Shown: positions 39,739 through 46,398, counted from the first letter of the stretch. The stretch: 46,398 nucleotides of DNA from an uncultured Myxococcaceae bacterium (GCA_945952225.1 CAMFHP010000065.1:1-46398), one strand, 5' to 3'. Notes: generated by a model not told the origin, from the letters alone. Translations and numbers: made by a program.

Positions 39739-41409
39739 ATGGAAGCAACGGAACAGAAGACCGCCGCGGCCGTCCGCTGGCTCGTCGCAGGCGCCTTCAG
39801 CGCGTCGCCCTCGGGCCGCCGCATGCGCCTCGGCGCCACCGAGCTCGCGCAGGCCCTCGAAGCCGCGAAGGTCGTCGCGAAGGCCACCGTCGAAGACCGC
39901 CTCGGCGCCGACAAGACGCGCACCTTCGAGGTGAGCTTCCCCACGTTCAAGTCCATGCAGACCAGCGAGGTCGTGGCCACGGTGCCCACGCTCAAGGCGC
40001 TCACCGCGCTCGCCGCGTCGCTCGGACACACCGACCCCACGAAGCGCCCCGCCCCCGACGCCTCCATCGCGCAGATCGTCGAGCTCGTGGGCGACGGACG
40101 CCTCGCCGCCGCCGTGCGCGCGAAGCTCGGTGTCGCAAAGCCCGCGGCCGCCCCCGAGAGCGGCGCCGCGCCGTCGGCCCCCGCGCAGGGTGGCGGCCTC
40201 TCCGTCGACGACCTGCTCGGCGGAGGCACCGCGCCCACGCCCGTCGCGGCCCCCACGGCCTCGTCGGCCATCGGGAGCTTCCTCAAGGCCGTGCGCGAGC
40301 CCTCGGCGCCCGTCACGGCACCCTCGGCGGGACGCGCCGCGCGCGACCTCATCGAGTCCGAGGTGTTCGCCACCGCGGTCGACATTCTCAAGGAGCCCGG
40401 AGTCACCGCCCTGGAGAGCGCGTGGCGCGGCGTGAAGCTGCTCATCGACGCGTGCCCCGCGGGCTCGGGCATGGCCGTCGACGTGTTCGACGTGAACCCC
40501 GGCGACGCGCTCGACGCCGTGCGCGAGGAGCTCAATGCGAGCGAGGGCGACGAGTTCCCCGACGCGGTGTTCGTGCATGACCTTCTCGACACGGTCGAGG
40601 GCGTGAGCGCGTGGGCCAACCTCGGGGCTGACTACGAAGTGCCCGTGATCGCGGGCGTGAGCCATCGGTTCTTCCGCGTGCCCGAGGCCTCGGGCATCAC
40701 CGCGCGCCTCGACGACGAAGACGGCGGACTCCCCGCGGAGTGGAAGGCCCTGCGCGTCGACGAGGCCTCGCGCTGGCTCTCCGTGGTGTCGAACCGCGTG
40801 GTGCTCCGCATGGAGGGCACCGGCGCCAACAAGCGCGTGGTGTTCGGCTCGCCCGTCATGGCCCTCGCGGCGATGCTCGCGGCCAGCTACCACCGCACCG
40901 GCGCCTACGCGCAGGTCGTGGGCGAGAACGTCTCCATGCCCTCGCCCGGCTCGTGGGAGCTCCCCGCCGGACGCGACGCGGGGATGCTCGTGCCCACCGA
41001 GGTCTTCTACTCCGCGGCCGCGCAGGTCTCGCTGGCGCGCCTCGGCATCATCGGGTTTGGCAGCCGCCGCAACTCGGCCAACCTGGTGCTCAAGACCGTT
41101 CCCACGGTGCGCGAGGGCGAAGACCTCGTGCCGCTGCCCGCGCAGCTCCTCACGGGACGCATCGTGCGCTTCGCCCGCTGGGTGCTCGCGCAGCTCCCGC
41201 CGCAGTCGCCCGAGCCCGATGTGAAGCTGCTCTTCGAACAGGCCGCGTCGGTGTTCCTCTTCCCCGCGGCGGCCGAGGCCGCGAAGCTCGAAGCGCAGGT
41301 GATCACCGACAAGCAGGGCGCGCGCAGCGTGGTGCTCCAGGTGTCGGCCCATCCCTCCCTCGCGGGCATTCCCTTCCACCTCGCGTTCTCGCTCCCGCTG
41401 GCCGACTGA
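39739..41409 (+). CDS. Fused TssB-TssC type VI contractile sheath protein
   Basis: 556 aa that read as two sheath subunits in one chain. Residues ~11-130 match TssB: VRWLVAGAFS at the GDFTG position, then FEVSFPTFKSMQTSEVVATV, PTLKALTALAASL and DGRLAAAVRAKL. Residues 131-200 are an Ala/Pro/Gly-rich linker with LSVDDLLGGG. Residues 201-556 match TssC: VFATAVDILKEPG, LESAWRGVKLLI (WRG at 229-231), DLLDTVEGV...VPVIAGVSHRFF, and the end LFEQAASVFLFPAAAEAAKLEAQV...FHLAFSLPLAD. Two separate genes would total ~660 aa, so both parts are compact. The assignment is from remembered motif order. If right, the sheath is one polypeptide, as in contractile phage tails. An alternative is a lone TssC with a long N-terminal extension. 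Confidence 0.8.
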   Translation: MEATEQKTAAAVRWLVAGAFSASPSGRRMRLGATELAQALEAAKVVAKATVEDRLGADKTRTFEVSFPTFKSMQTSEVVATVPTLKALTALAASLGHTDPTKRPAPDASIAQIVELVGDGRLAAAVRAKLGVAKPAAAPESGAAPSAPAQGGGLSVDDLLGGGTAPTPVAAPTASSAIGSFLKAVREPSAPVTAPSAGRAARDLIESEVFATAVDILKEPGVTALESAWRGVKLLIDACPAGSGMAVDVFDVNPGDALDAVREELNASEGDEFPDAVFVHDLLDTVEGVSAWANLGADYEVPVIAGVSHRFFRVPEASGITARLDDEDGGLPAEWKALRVDEASRWLSVVSNRVVLRMEGTGANKRVVFGSPVMALAAMLAASYHRTGAYAQVVGENVSMPSPGSWELPAGRDAGMLVPTEVFYSAAAQVSLARLGIIGFGSRRNSANLVLKTVPTVREGEDLVPLPAQLLTGRIVRFARWVLAQLPPQSPEPDVKLLFEQAASVFLFPAAAEAAKLEAQVITDKQGARSVVLQVSAHPSLAGIPFHLAFSLPLAD

Positions 41410-41440
41410 GCCGCGGTTCTCTCCCTCTCTCCGTCCGCCC

Positions 41441-42022
41441 GTGACCGACACGCTCGACTGGTACCGCGCGCACGCCGACGCGTTCGCGGCGCAGTCCCTC
41501 GACGTCGACCTCGCGCACCTCCACGCGCCCTTTCTCGCGCTGCTCCCACCGCAGTCCCACGTCCTCGACCTCGGATGCGGCGGCGGCCGTGACACCGCCG
41601 TCTTCCTCGCCGCCGGACACACGGTCACCGCGATGGATCCCTCCCCCGAGCTCGCGGCCCTCACGGCCCGTCGCCTCGCCCTCGACGTGACCGTCGCGCC
41701 CGCGCAATCGCTCGACGTCTGCGCGCGCTTCGACGGCGTGTGGGCCTGCGCGTCGCTGCTCCACGTTCCCCTCGCCGAGACCGACGACGTGTGGCGACGC
41801 ATCGCGCGGGCGCTCGTGCCCGGCGGGGTGGTCTACGCGTCGTACAAGCTCGGCGCCGGGGAGCGCACCGTCGACGGACGCTTCTTTCTCGACCGCGACG
41901 AGGCCTCGCTGCGCGCCACGCTCACCCGCGCCTCGCTCACGCCGCTGCGCCTCTGGGAGACCGCCGACGCGCGCCCCGAACGCGCCCACGAGCGGTGGAT
42001 CAACGCCCTCGCGCGGCGCTGA
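41441..42022 (+). CDS. Class I SAM-dependent methyltransferase
   Basis: 193 aa from GTG 41441. Motif I VLDLGCGGGRDTAVF (41-55), acidic residue at the end of strand 2 (TAMDPSPELAAL), and motif IV VWACASLLHVPLAE. The C-terminal part (YASYKLGAGERTVDGRFF) follows the Methyltransf_11/TehB-like pattern. The substrate is unknown: a small molecule is more likely than a nucleic acid because no recognition domain is present. It starts 31 bp after the sheath gene, same strand, with no clear RBS, so a link to the type VI locus cannot be excluded, but is not supported by its sequence. Confidence 0.88.
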   Translation: MTDTLDWYRAHADAFAAQSLDVDLAHLHAPFLALLPPQSHVLDLGCGGGRDTAVFLAAGHTVTAMDPSPELAALTARRLALDVTVAPAQSLDVCARFDGVWACASLLHVPLAETDDVWRRIARALVPGGVVYASYKLGAGERTVDGRFFLDRDEASLRATLTRASLTPLRLWETADARPERAHERWINALARR

Positions 42023-42078
42023 ACATCCGTCACCCGAAAACTTGCGCCGTGCTTCGCGGGTGATGCATTCCCTCGCCC

Positions 42079-42603
42079 ATGCCCATCCTCCTCGGTCTCG
42101 GAGTCCTCGTCGGCGTGTTGGTGTTCGTCGTGAACGCGCGGCCCGCCCGGTTTCGCATCACGCGCGCGCGCACCATCGCGGCCTCGCCCGCCACGCTGCA
42201 CGCGCTGATCGACAGCTTTCGCGCGTGGAGCGCGTGGTCGCCGTGGGAGAAGCTCGATCCCGCGATGCAGCGCACGTACAGCGGCCCCGAGGCGGGCGTC
42301 GGCGCGCACTACGCGTGGGAGGGCAAGAAGTCTGGCGCGGGCAACATGACGATCACCGAGAGCCTGCCCGGCGAGCGCGTCGTGCTCGACCTGCATTTTC
42401 TCAAGCCCTTCCCCGCGCAGAACAAGACCACGTTCACCCTCGAAGCCGAAGGCGCCTCGACGCGCGTGACGTGGACCATGGAGGGCACCAACACCTTCAT
42501 GGGCAAGCTCTTCGGCCTCGTCGCCAACATGGACAAGCTGGTCGGCAAGGACTTCGAAGCGGGCCTCGCGGCGATGGAGACCGCGGCCACGAAGGCGGCG
42601 TGA
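42079..42603 (+). CDS. SRPBCC (START-like) family protein
   Basis: 174 aa. An N-terminal hydrophobic helix (2-20) is followed by RITRARTIAASPATLHALIDSFRAWSAWSPWEKLDPAM. This is the polyketide-cyclase/START-like fold that binds hydrophobic ligands in a deep cavity. Later strands are MTITESLPGERVVLDLHFLKPF and STRVTWTMEGTNTFMGKLFGLVANMDKLVGKDFEAGLAAM, with a typical C-terminal helix. The ligand is unknown. The helix may anchor it in the membrane. Its stop is one base before the DUF6157 start, so the two are probably co-transcribed. Confidence 0.9.
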   Translation: MPILLGLGVLVGVLVFVVNARPARFRITRARTIAASPATLHALIDSFRAWSAWSPWEKLDPAMQRTYSGPEAGVGAHYAWEGKKSGAGNMTITESLPGERVVLDLHFLKPFPAQNKTTFTLEAEGASTRVTWTMEGTNTFMGKLFGLVANMDKLVGKDFEAGLAAMETAATKAA

Positions 42604-42604
42604 G

Positions 42605-43027
42605 ATGCGCGTCGGCGACGTCTCCACGACGAACTACGTCGACACGTTCATCGCGGTGGCGCCCGACAGCCGCGCGCTCGCCGCCACGGAGCCACCTCTC
42701 GGCAAGGCTCCCTCCATCGCGCGTCGCACCTTCGAGCGCATCCGTCACGCGCCGTACCGCTTCACCTCCGACGACGTGATCTTCGGCGTGTGGGCCGATC
42801 GCAACGACGTGCCCGAGACCGAACGCGAGGCCGCGCGCGCGCAGTTCTTCTCGAAGGGACAGCCGTGCCTCCGCTGCTCCGACCTGCCGAAGAAGTACGG
42901 CTGGGGCGTGCACTGCGACGCCCTCGGTCGTGTGGCGCTCGTGGCCGTCGAGAGCGAGGCCTACGCGGCCTTCGCGCGCGGCGAGGGCGTGGCGAAGGTC
43001 GTTCCCGCGATGCGCTCCGCGCGCTGA
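42605..43027 (+). CDS. DUF6157 family protein
   Basis: 140 aa. Signatures: TTNYVDTFIAVAPDSRA at the N-terminus, RFTSDDVIFGVWADRND, FFSKGQPCLRCSDLPKKYGWGVHCD and the end KVVPAMRSAR. This is the DUF6157 pattern known from many bacteria; the function is undescribed. ATG 42605 is one base after the stop of the SRPBCC gene. It converges with the small secreted protein at 43038, with a 10-bp gap. The two Cys in GQPCLRCSD differ from a plain zinc finger. Confidence 0.9.
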   Translation: MRVGDVSTTNYVDTFIAVAPDSRALAATEPPLGKAPSIARRTFERIRHAPYRFTSDDVIFGVWADRNDVPETEREAARAQFFSKGQPCLRCSDLPKKYGWGVHCDALGRVALVAVESEAYAAFARGEGVAKVVPAMRSAR

Positions 43028-43037
43028 ACCTCTCCGC

Positions 43038-43430
43038 TCACGGCGCGGTGTGAACGCGCCGCGCCCAGTACACCACCCCCGGAACCGGATGACCGGGCCA
43101 CGCCACGAGCGCTCCCGTCTGCCACGGGCGCCGCGTCGTGAGTTCGAGCGCGTGCTGCGCGCCGGGCGTGAAGCGCGCGCCCGAGAGTTCAGGGCAGCTC
43201 ACGGCGACGAAGAGTTCCTGCGCGACCGCGACGTCTCCGCGCGTGACGGACCGCACGCGGTACCGCATGGGCACGATGAAATGCACGATGCCGCAATGGG
43301 GCATCGAAGGTCCTGCTTCGACGAGCTCGGCGACCACCGCGATGGGCGACACGGGACGCCGCTGCGCAGACGTAGCCGCGGTCATGAGCGTGAGCGCGAG
43401 GGCGAGGGCGAAGAGGGGTGCGGCTCTCAT
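43038..43430 (-). CDS. Small secreted protein
   Basis: 130 aa. Signal peptide (1-22, cleavage SA-Q). The mature part has two Cys (MPHCGIVHFIVP and AVSCPELSG) that may form a disulphide, and RYRVRSVTRGDVAVAQELFVAV, a strand-rich pattern. I see no named family; the layout resembles small OB-like or TIMP-like modules, which is only an impression. ATG 43430 follows from the signal peptide. Upstream of this gene the repeat region begins. Confidence 0.72.
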   Translation of the reverse strand: MRAAPLFALALALTLMTAATSAQRRPVSPIAVVAELVEAGPSMPHCGIVHFIVPMRYRVRSVTRGDVAVAQELFVAVSCPELSGARFTPGAQHALELTTRRPWQTGALVAWPGHPVPGVVYWARRVHTAP

Positions 43431-43457
43431 CGGGGATGATTCTCTCTCTCGTGCTCA

Positions 43458-43592
43458 CGGTGGATGCGTCCATGGGCAGCAAAGGGGGAACGTCCCTGAC
43501 GGGACTTGCGATGCGATGTCGCCCTCGCGGCGCGTGGCTCATGGTGTGTTTCCGATCGTGTGCATGGGGCTGCGTACGGAGCAGCGTGCTCC
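43458..43592 (+). repeat. 135-bp repeat, copy A
   Basis: First of two direct copies. It contains GGCAGCAAAGGGGGAA, the hairpin GTCCC-TGAC-GGGAC at 43492-43505, then TCGCCCTCGCGGCGCGTGGC, GTGTGTTTCCGATCGTG and ACGGAGCAGCG. Copy B follows directly. The pair is intergenic, between the secreted protein (leftward) and the phosphatase gene. Confidence 0.85.
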
Positions 43593-43824
43593 CGGTGAAT
43601 GAATTCACCGGCAGCAAGGGGAAAGTCCCTGACGGGACTCGCGATCCTGCGTCGCCTTCGCGGCGCGTGGCCTGGGTGTGTTTCCGATCGTGCGAATGGG
43701 CCTGCGTGCGGAGCAGCGAGAGCGATCGTGCAAGTGAGCCCCGCGTGCTTCTGGTGAATGAAGCGCGAGTCCCGCAAGGGACTTTCCCCTTTGCTGCCGG
43801 TGAATTCATTCACCGGGAGCACGC
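43584..43824. repeat. Near-perfect 60-bp inverted repeat with 120-bp centre
   Basis: The left arm (43584-43643) and right arm (43764-43824) are reverse complements except for one inserted base and two mismatches in a small loop. Each arm holds two short palindromes: GGTGAA/TTCACC and AGTCCC/GGGACT (tetraloop TGAC on the left, GCAA on the right, read on the + strand). A very stable cruciform or RNA hairpin is possible. No transposase is encoded between the arms. Confidence 0.88.
43593..43719 (+). repeat. 135-bp repeat, copy B
   Basis: Second direct copy, starting 135 bp after copy A. It matches copy A in the segments GGCAGCAA, GTCCCTGACGGGACT, GTCGCCTTCGCGGCGCGTGGC, GTGTGTTTCCGATCGTG and GGAGCAGCG, with point differences and one-base indels. 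Its first half also forms one arm of the inverted repeat described next. Confidence 0.85.
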
Positions 43825-43888
43825 ACGCTACGCTCGTCGCGATGCAGCTCACCGGGAGCACGCACGCTACGCTCGTCGCGATGCAGCT
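43811..43888 (+). repeat. 39-bp tandem duplication over the start of the phosphatase gene
   Basis: Units 43811-43849 and 43850-43888 are identical. Each begins CACCGGGAGCACG, part of the inverted-repeat arm, and ends GATGCAGCT, i.e. the start codon and the first two codons of the phosphatase. Because 39 is a multiple of three, the two start codons (43842 and 43881) are in the same frame. Confidence 0.92.
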
Positions 43889-44225
43889 CCTCTTCGTGTG
43901 CAGCCGCAACCGTCGTCGCAGCCTCACCGCGGAGCACCGCTTCGACGGCCACGACGGACACCGCGCGCGCTCTGCGGGCACCTCCGAGTCGGCGCGCGTG
44001 CGGGTCACCGCGGGCATGCTCCGTCAGGCCGACGTGGTCTTCGTGATGGAGAAGCGCCACCTCGCGCAGCTCCGCGCGCGCTTCGGCGATCTGCTCGATG
44101 GGGTGCGCGTGGTGTGTCTGCACATCGCCGACGAGTACGAGTACGGCGACGAGGGGCTCACCGCGCTCCTCGACGCGCGCGTCACGCCGCATCTGGAGAC
44201 GGCGTCCGACGACGACGAGCCGTGA
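43881..44225 (+). CDS. Low-molecular-weight phosphatase-like protein (COG4551 type)
   Basis: 114 aa. The phosphate-binding loop CX5RS is present near the N-terminus: LLFVCSRNRRRSLTAE with Cys7 and Arg13. Other marks of the COG4551 family are ARSAGTSESARVRVT, ADVVFVMEKRHLAQL and LHIADEYEYGDEGL, the last supplying a candidate general acid. It should hydrolyse phosphotyrosine or a small phosphorylated substrate; the natural one is unknown. ATG 43881 fits the family; an identical upstream ATG at 43842, created by the 39-bp duplication, would add 13 residues (MQLTGSTHATLVA). It converges with the gene ending at 44229, 3 bp apart. Confidence 0.9.
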   Translation: MQLLFVCSRNRRRSLTAEHRFDGHDGHRARSAGTSESARVRVTAGMLRQADVVFVMEKRHLAQLRARFGDLLDGVRVVCLHIADEYEYGDEGLTALLDARVTPHLETASDDDEP

Positions 44226-44228
44226 CCG

Positions 44229-45278
44229 TCACCCGATGCGACGGCACTCGGCGTGGCCGTCCTGCGAGCGGTAGAAGGCCGCGACGAGGCCGTGCCCCAC
44301 GAGGGCCGTGAGCGCTTCGAAGGTGCGACGGCGCGCGCCGCCGGGCGTGGCGCCGCTGCGGCTGTCGGGCGAGCTCGCGTGGCTCACGAAGACGTTGAAC
44401 GCCACGATGGCGCCGTCGGAACGGAGCACGGTGATTCCATCCGAGGAGAGCATTCCCCGGAGCAGTGCGCGGAGGGCCTGGAGCGACGCGCGCGTGGTGC
44501 TGTCGGCGTGCGCGCGGTACGCGGCGATGACGGCGCCCACGTCGACGGGCTCGGGCAGGAACACCCCGTCTTGAAAGAGCGCCTCGGCGCGCGTGTGGGC
44601 GGGCACGACGACGAGGAGCGTTCCGTGCGAGGCGCGCACCACGTCGAGGAGCACGCGACGGTAGAAGACGTAGAGGTCGTTGCGGCGCGCGGGATCGCAG
44701 TCGCGCGTGACGCCCGTGAGCAGCTCGCGCGAGACCACGCCGGGCGGCGCGCCGTCGGTGCGGGCGCCCGAGAGGTACACGTAGCGCGAGGGTCCGACGC
44801 CGCCGCGCAGTTCGACCACGTCGTCGGCGACGCGCACCACGCCCACGGCGCGGAGCTTCGGGTCGTCGGTGCGACGGAGCACTTCGAGCGGCGTCTCGCG
44901 GAGCACGAAGTCATCGGTGCGAAACACGCCGTAGCGCAGCCCGCCGTCGTGGCGTTCGAAGTAGGCCGACCATCCGCCCTGGGCGAGGGGCGCGCAGGTC
45001 TTGAGGGCGCGTCGCACGGTGTCGGGGCTCTCGGGACCGTGTCCGAGCGCGAGCGCATCGGCGCCGTCGACGTGCGTGAGCAGCGCGTCGAGGTCGTCGC
45101 AGAGGAACACCAGCGGATAGAGCGCCGTGCCCTCCTCGCGGTAGTGCCCGAGGCCCACGACGATCTCGCCGAGCGCCTCCGCGGTGGGGCGCGAGGCCAT
45201 GGCCTGCTCGTCGAGAAACGCGTCCACCGCCTCCGTGAGCATCGTGCGGAAGCTCACCACCGTCGCGTGCTTGCCCAT
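44229..45278 (-). CDS. Putative DACNV/DisA_N-like sensor protein
   Basis: 349 aa from ATG 45278. An N-terminal helix (SFRTMLTEAVDAFLDEQ) is followed by a mixed alpha/beta region (EEGTALYPLVFLCDDLDALLTHV, GVVRVADDVVELRGG, VYLSGARTDGAPPGV) and a C-terminal part with LLVVVPAHTRAEAL, RSDGAIVAFNVFV and GGARRRTFEALTALVGHGLVAAFYRSQDGHA. The last resembles the G-x-R-H-x-x-A/SQDG strand pattern of DisA_N and of the probable sensor domain called DACNV. The DGA/RHR residues that make c-di-AMP are not intact (SDGAI is there, but the second motif reads ARRRTF), so cyclase activity is doubtful. I use the sensor label with reserve. Confidence 0.6.
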   Translation of the reverse strand: MGKHATVVSFRTMLTEAVDAFLDEQAMASRPTAEALGEIVVGLGHYREEGTALYPLVFLCDDLDALLTHVDGADALALGHGPESPDTVRRALKTCAPLAQGGWSAYFERHDGGLRYGVFRTDDFVLRETPLEVLRRTDDPKLRAVGVVRVADDVVELRGGVGPSRYVYLSGARTDGAPPGVVSRELLTGVTRDCDPARRNDLYVFYRRVLLDVVRASHGTLLVVVPAHTRAEALFQDGVFLPEPVDVGAVIAAYRAHADSTTRASLQALRALLRGMLSSDGITVLRSDGAIVAFNVFVSHASSPDSRSGATPGGARRRTFEALTALVGHGLVAAFYRSQDGHAECRRIG

Positions 45279-45482
45279 GGCGCCATCCGTGATGCGCCGC
45301 ACGGCCCGAAAGCACAAACAAAGAGCGCAGCACACGCGCACCACGGCGCGAGAGGCGAGGAAGTTCGCACCGACCCACGTCACGGCCGCGCGGTGTCGGC
45401 GTCTGCGCAGGGGTTTCTGCGACGCCATCGCGCTGCAAGGGCCTTCGCTCCGACGGAATGCCGTCCCCACGAGACGGTGACG
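45279..45482. other. Intergenic stretch upstream of the DACNV-like gene
   Basis: No convincing gene. A short AT-richer patch (about 45309-45332, AAGCACAAACAAAGAG) stands out from the GC-rich surroundings and may hold the leftward promoter; no exact -35/-10 pair can be fixed. The frame of the leftward gene stays open through this stretch and into the repeats, so a longer protein cannot be fully excluded. Confidence 0.4.
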
Positions 45483-45624
45483 CGTTCCCCTGGGAAGAAA
45501 CCCCGTCACCGCGCCATGGTGCCCCGTTCCCCTGGGAAGAAACTCCGTCACCATGACAATGCGCCCCGCTCCCTCGGGAAGAAACCCCGTCACCATGCCA
45601 TTGCAACGCGTTCCCCTGGGGGTG
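45483..45624. repeat. 42-bp tandem repeat array (~3.4 copies) with TTCCC-CT-GGGAA dyad
   Basis: Units start at 45483, 45525, 45567 and 45609 (the last partial), an exact 42-bp period. The best conserved part is GTTCCCCTGGGAAGAAACC followed by CCGTCACC; the other ~13 bases vary. The dyad TTCCC-CT-GGGAA is present in copies 1 and 2, degenerate in copy 3 (CTCCC-TC-GGGAA), and half present in copy 4. The array sits between two divergent genes, about 205 bp from one start and 125 bp from the other. Confidence 0.85.
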
Positions 45625-45748
45625 CGAGATGTAGGTGTGGCCCGGTACGGACGGGTTGTCGAAGCCCCCTTGCCCTCCGTCTCCCTCCTCGTGCAGACAG
45701 GAACGGTGGGCGCGCAGTGCGCTCACGGGGAACGAAGGGGAATCATCG
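45625..45748 (+). other. Leader between repeat array and the last gene
   Basis: 124 bp between the array and ATG 45749. The last bases include GAAGGGG about 8-14 nt before the start codon, a plausible ribosome-binding site. No clear promoter boxes or RNA structure were identified. Confidence 0.4.
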
Positions 45749-46398
45749 ATGCCATCGAAGCTGGTTGTGGCCCACGAGAAGCTCACGGGAGAGATCACGG
45801 CGGCGTACCGCACACACGGACCCGCGCTGGTGGAGGCGGTTCACACGGTCACGCGCGCGAAGCATCCGGCGTCGAAGGTCGACGTGAAGCCGCTGCTCGA
45901 CCACGCGCTGTCGGCCTCGACGGAGGCCCTCGACACGCTCCTCGCCCGCGATGCCGAGTACCAGATCGAGCTGGGTGACGACGCGGCGCCGCGGCAGGCG
46001 CGCGACGTGGCGGCGGCGGAACTCTACGCGGTGCTGGTGCAGCTCAAGGCGAGCACGGCGTCGCTGTTCGGCGCGACGTGGGTGACGAAGCTGACCTTTC
46101 CGAACGTGGTGCCGTCGGATCCGGCCCACGTGAAGCGCGCGGCGGAGCAGGTGCTCCACGCGCTGGAGACGCACAGGCTCCCGCCGCCGCAGATTCCGGG
46201 CGTGGCGCGCATCGACGCGAAGGCGTGGAAGGACTCGCTCCAGACCCCGCTGACCGCGCTGGAGAAGGCGCTCACGGCGGTGAAGACCGAAGAGAACGAG
46301 GCGCTGGCGGCGCGTGCGAAGCGCGACGCGGCGCTCACGGCGCTCATCGCGGCCAACGTCGACGCGGCCCAGCTCGCGCTGGTGCTCGCGCGCATCGG
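45749..46398 (+). CDS. Unknown helical protein, 3' end outside the window
   Basis: The frame runs from ATG 45749 (AAGGGG upstream) to the window edge without a stop; 216 residues are visible. No signal peptide or membrane helix. The sequence is rich in Ala, Leu, Thr and Lys and probably all-helical: KLVVAHEKLTGEITAAYR, LLDHALSASTEALDTLLARD, AAELYAVLVQLKASTASLFG and a long stretch of heptad-like Ala/Leu near LEKALTAVKTEENEALAARAKRDAAL that could be a coiled coil. I do not recognise a family. Confidence 0.8.
   Translation, partial: MPSKLVVAHEKLTGEITAAYRTHGPALVEAVHTVTRAKHPASKVDVKPLLDHALSASTEALDTLLARDAEYQIELGDDAAPRQARDVAAAELYAVLVQLKASTASLFGATWVTKLTFPNVVPSDPAHVKRAAEQVLHALETHRLPPPQIPGVARIDAKAWKDSLQTPLTALEKALTAVKTEENEALAARAKRDAALTALIAANVDAAQLALVLARI

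Noticed and set aside
43189-43809. Leftward repeat-containing ORF over the 43.4-43.8 kb repeats
   Set aside because: It overlaps the secreted-protein gene and its residues follow the DNA repeats; it has Arg/His/Ser-rich shadow-like composition and no RBS or domain.
43584-43824. Insertion sequence
   Set aside because: There is no transposase frame and no flanking target duplication was seen; the arms are only 60 bp apart by 120 bp. It is kept as a repeat.
45279-45596. N-terminal extension of the DACNV-like gene through the 42-bp repeats
   Set aside because: The frame is open to 45596, but the extension is Arg-rich and repeat-derived and ATG 45278 gives a sensible start. I cannot fully exclude it.
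45483-45624. CRISPR array
   Set aside because: The period is 42 bp with only ~13 variable bases between the conserved cores; spacers are far too short, there are fewer than four copies, and no cas gene is near.

Overview
The window is a dense, very GC-rich bacterial chromosome segment with about 39 protein-coding genes and no RNA genes that I can see. It looks like a myxobacterium (Myxococcota, probably a Sandaracinus/Polyangia-like lineage). Supporting traits are a MYXO-CTERM-type C-terminus (GCGC, one membrane helix, Arg tail) on a DUF4114/MopE-motif protein, many Cys-rich surface lipoproteins with Asp/Thr/Ala-rich linkers, a eukaryotic-like Ser/Thr kinase, AgmX/PglI-like and MXAN_5187-like domains, and GTG/TTG starts with 4-nt overlaps. 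The lineage is inferred, not proven.

Left part (1-12.5 kb): the 3' end of an MXAN_5187-like gene; a small AgmX/PglI-like secreted protein; serA (410 aa, E. coli type); a MYXO-CTERM protein; priA; a beta-propeller-like protein; and a leftward, translationally coupled operon of radical SAM protein, 486-aa unknown protein, lipoprotein, and a truncated FlhB/SctU-like membrane protein. The last has the four-helix export domain and the EGDP motif but no NPTH autocleavage domain.

Middle (12.5-31 kb): a Cys-rich lipoprotein; sucA (2-oxoglutarate dehydrogenase E1); a hybrid histidine kinase with a dead N-terminal receiver and a live C-terminal one; a D-2-hydroxyglutarate dehydrogenase-like flavoprotein; a lipoprotein esterase carrying three copies of a six-Cys module; an acyltransferase-3 protein; a long type-2-like ileS; a zinc-ribbon protein followed by two tandem paralogous membrane proteins; a Tat/lipoprotein Rieske protein; a Ser/Thr kinase; and another Cys-rich lipoprotein.

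Right part (31-46.4 kb): a rightward type VI secretion locus of tssF, tssG, tssH/clpV, an FHA (TagH/ImpI-like) gene, a 380-aa lipoprotein and a 556-aa protein that reads as a TssB-TssC fusion, i.e. a one-polypeptide contractile sheath. No tssE, tssJ, tssK, tssL, tssM, hcp or vgrG is in the window, so the rest of the machine, if present, is elsewhere. It is followed by a methyltransferase, an SRPBCC protein, a DUF6157 protein, a small secreted protein, a COG4551 phosphatase, a DACNV/DisA_N-like protein and an incomplete unknown gene.

Two intergenic regions near the right end are rich in repeats. One (43.46-43.89 kb) has a 135-bp direct repeat, a nearly perfect 60-bp inverted repeat and a 39-bp tandem duplication that copies the start codon of the phosphatase gene. 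The other (45.48-45.62 kb) has about 3.4 copies of a 42-bp unit built on a TTCCC/GGGAA dyad, between two divergent genes. The strongest candidates for something undescribed are the fused sheath, the truncated FlhB-like protein, the six-Cys module and these repeats.
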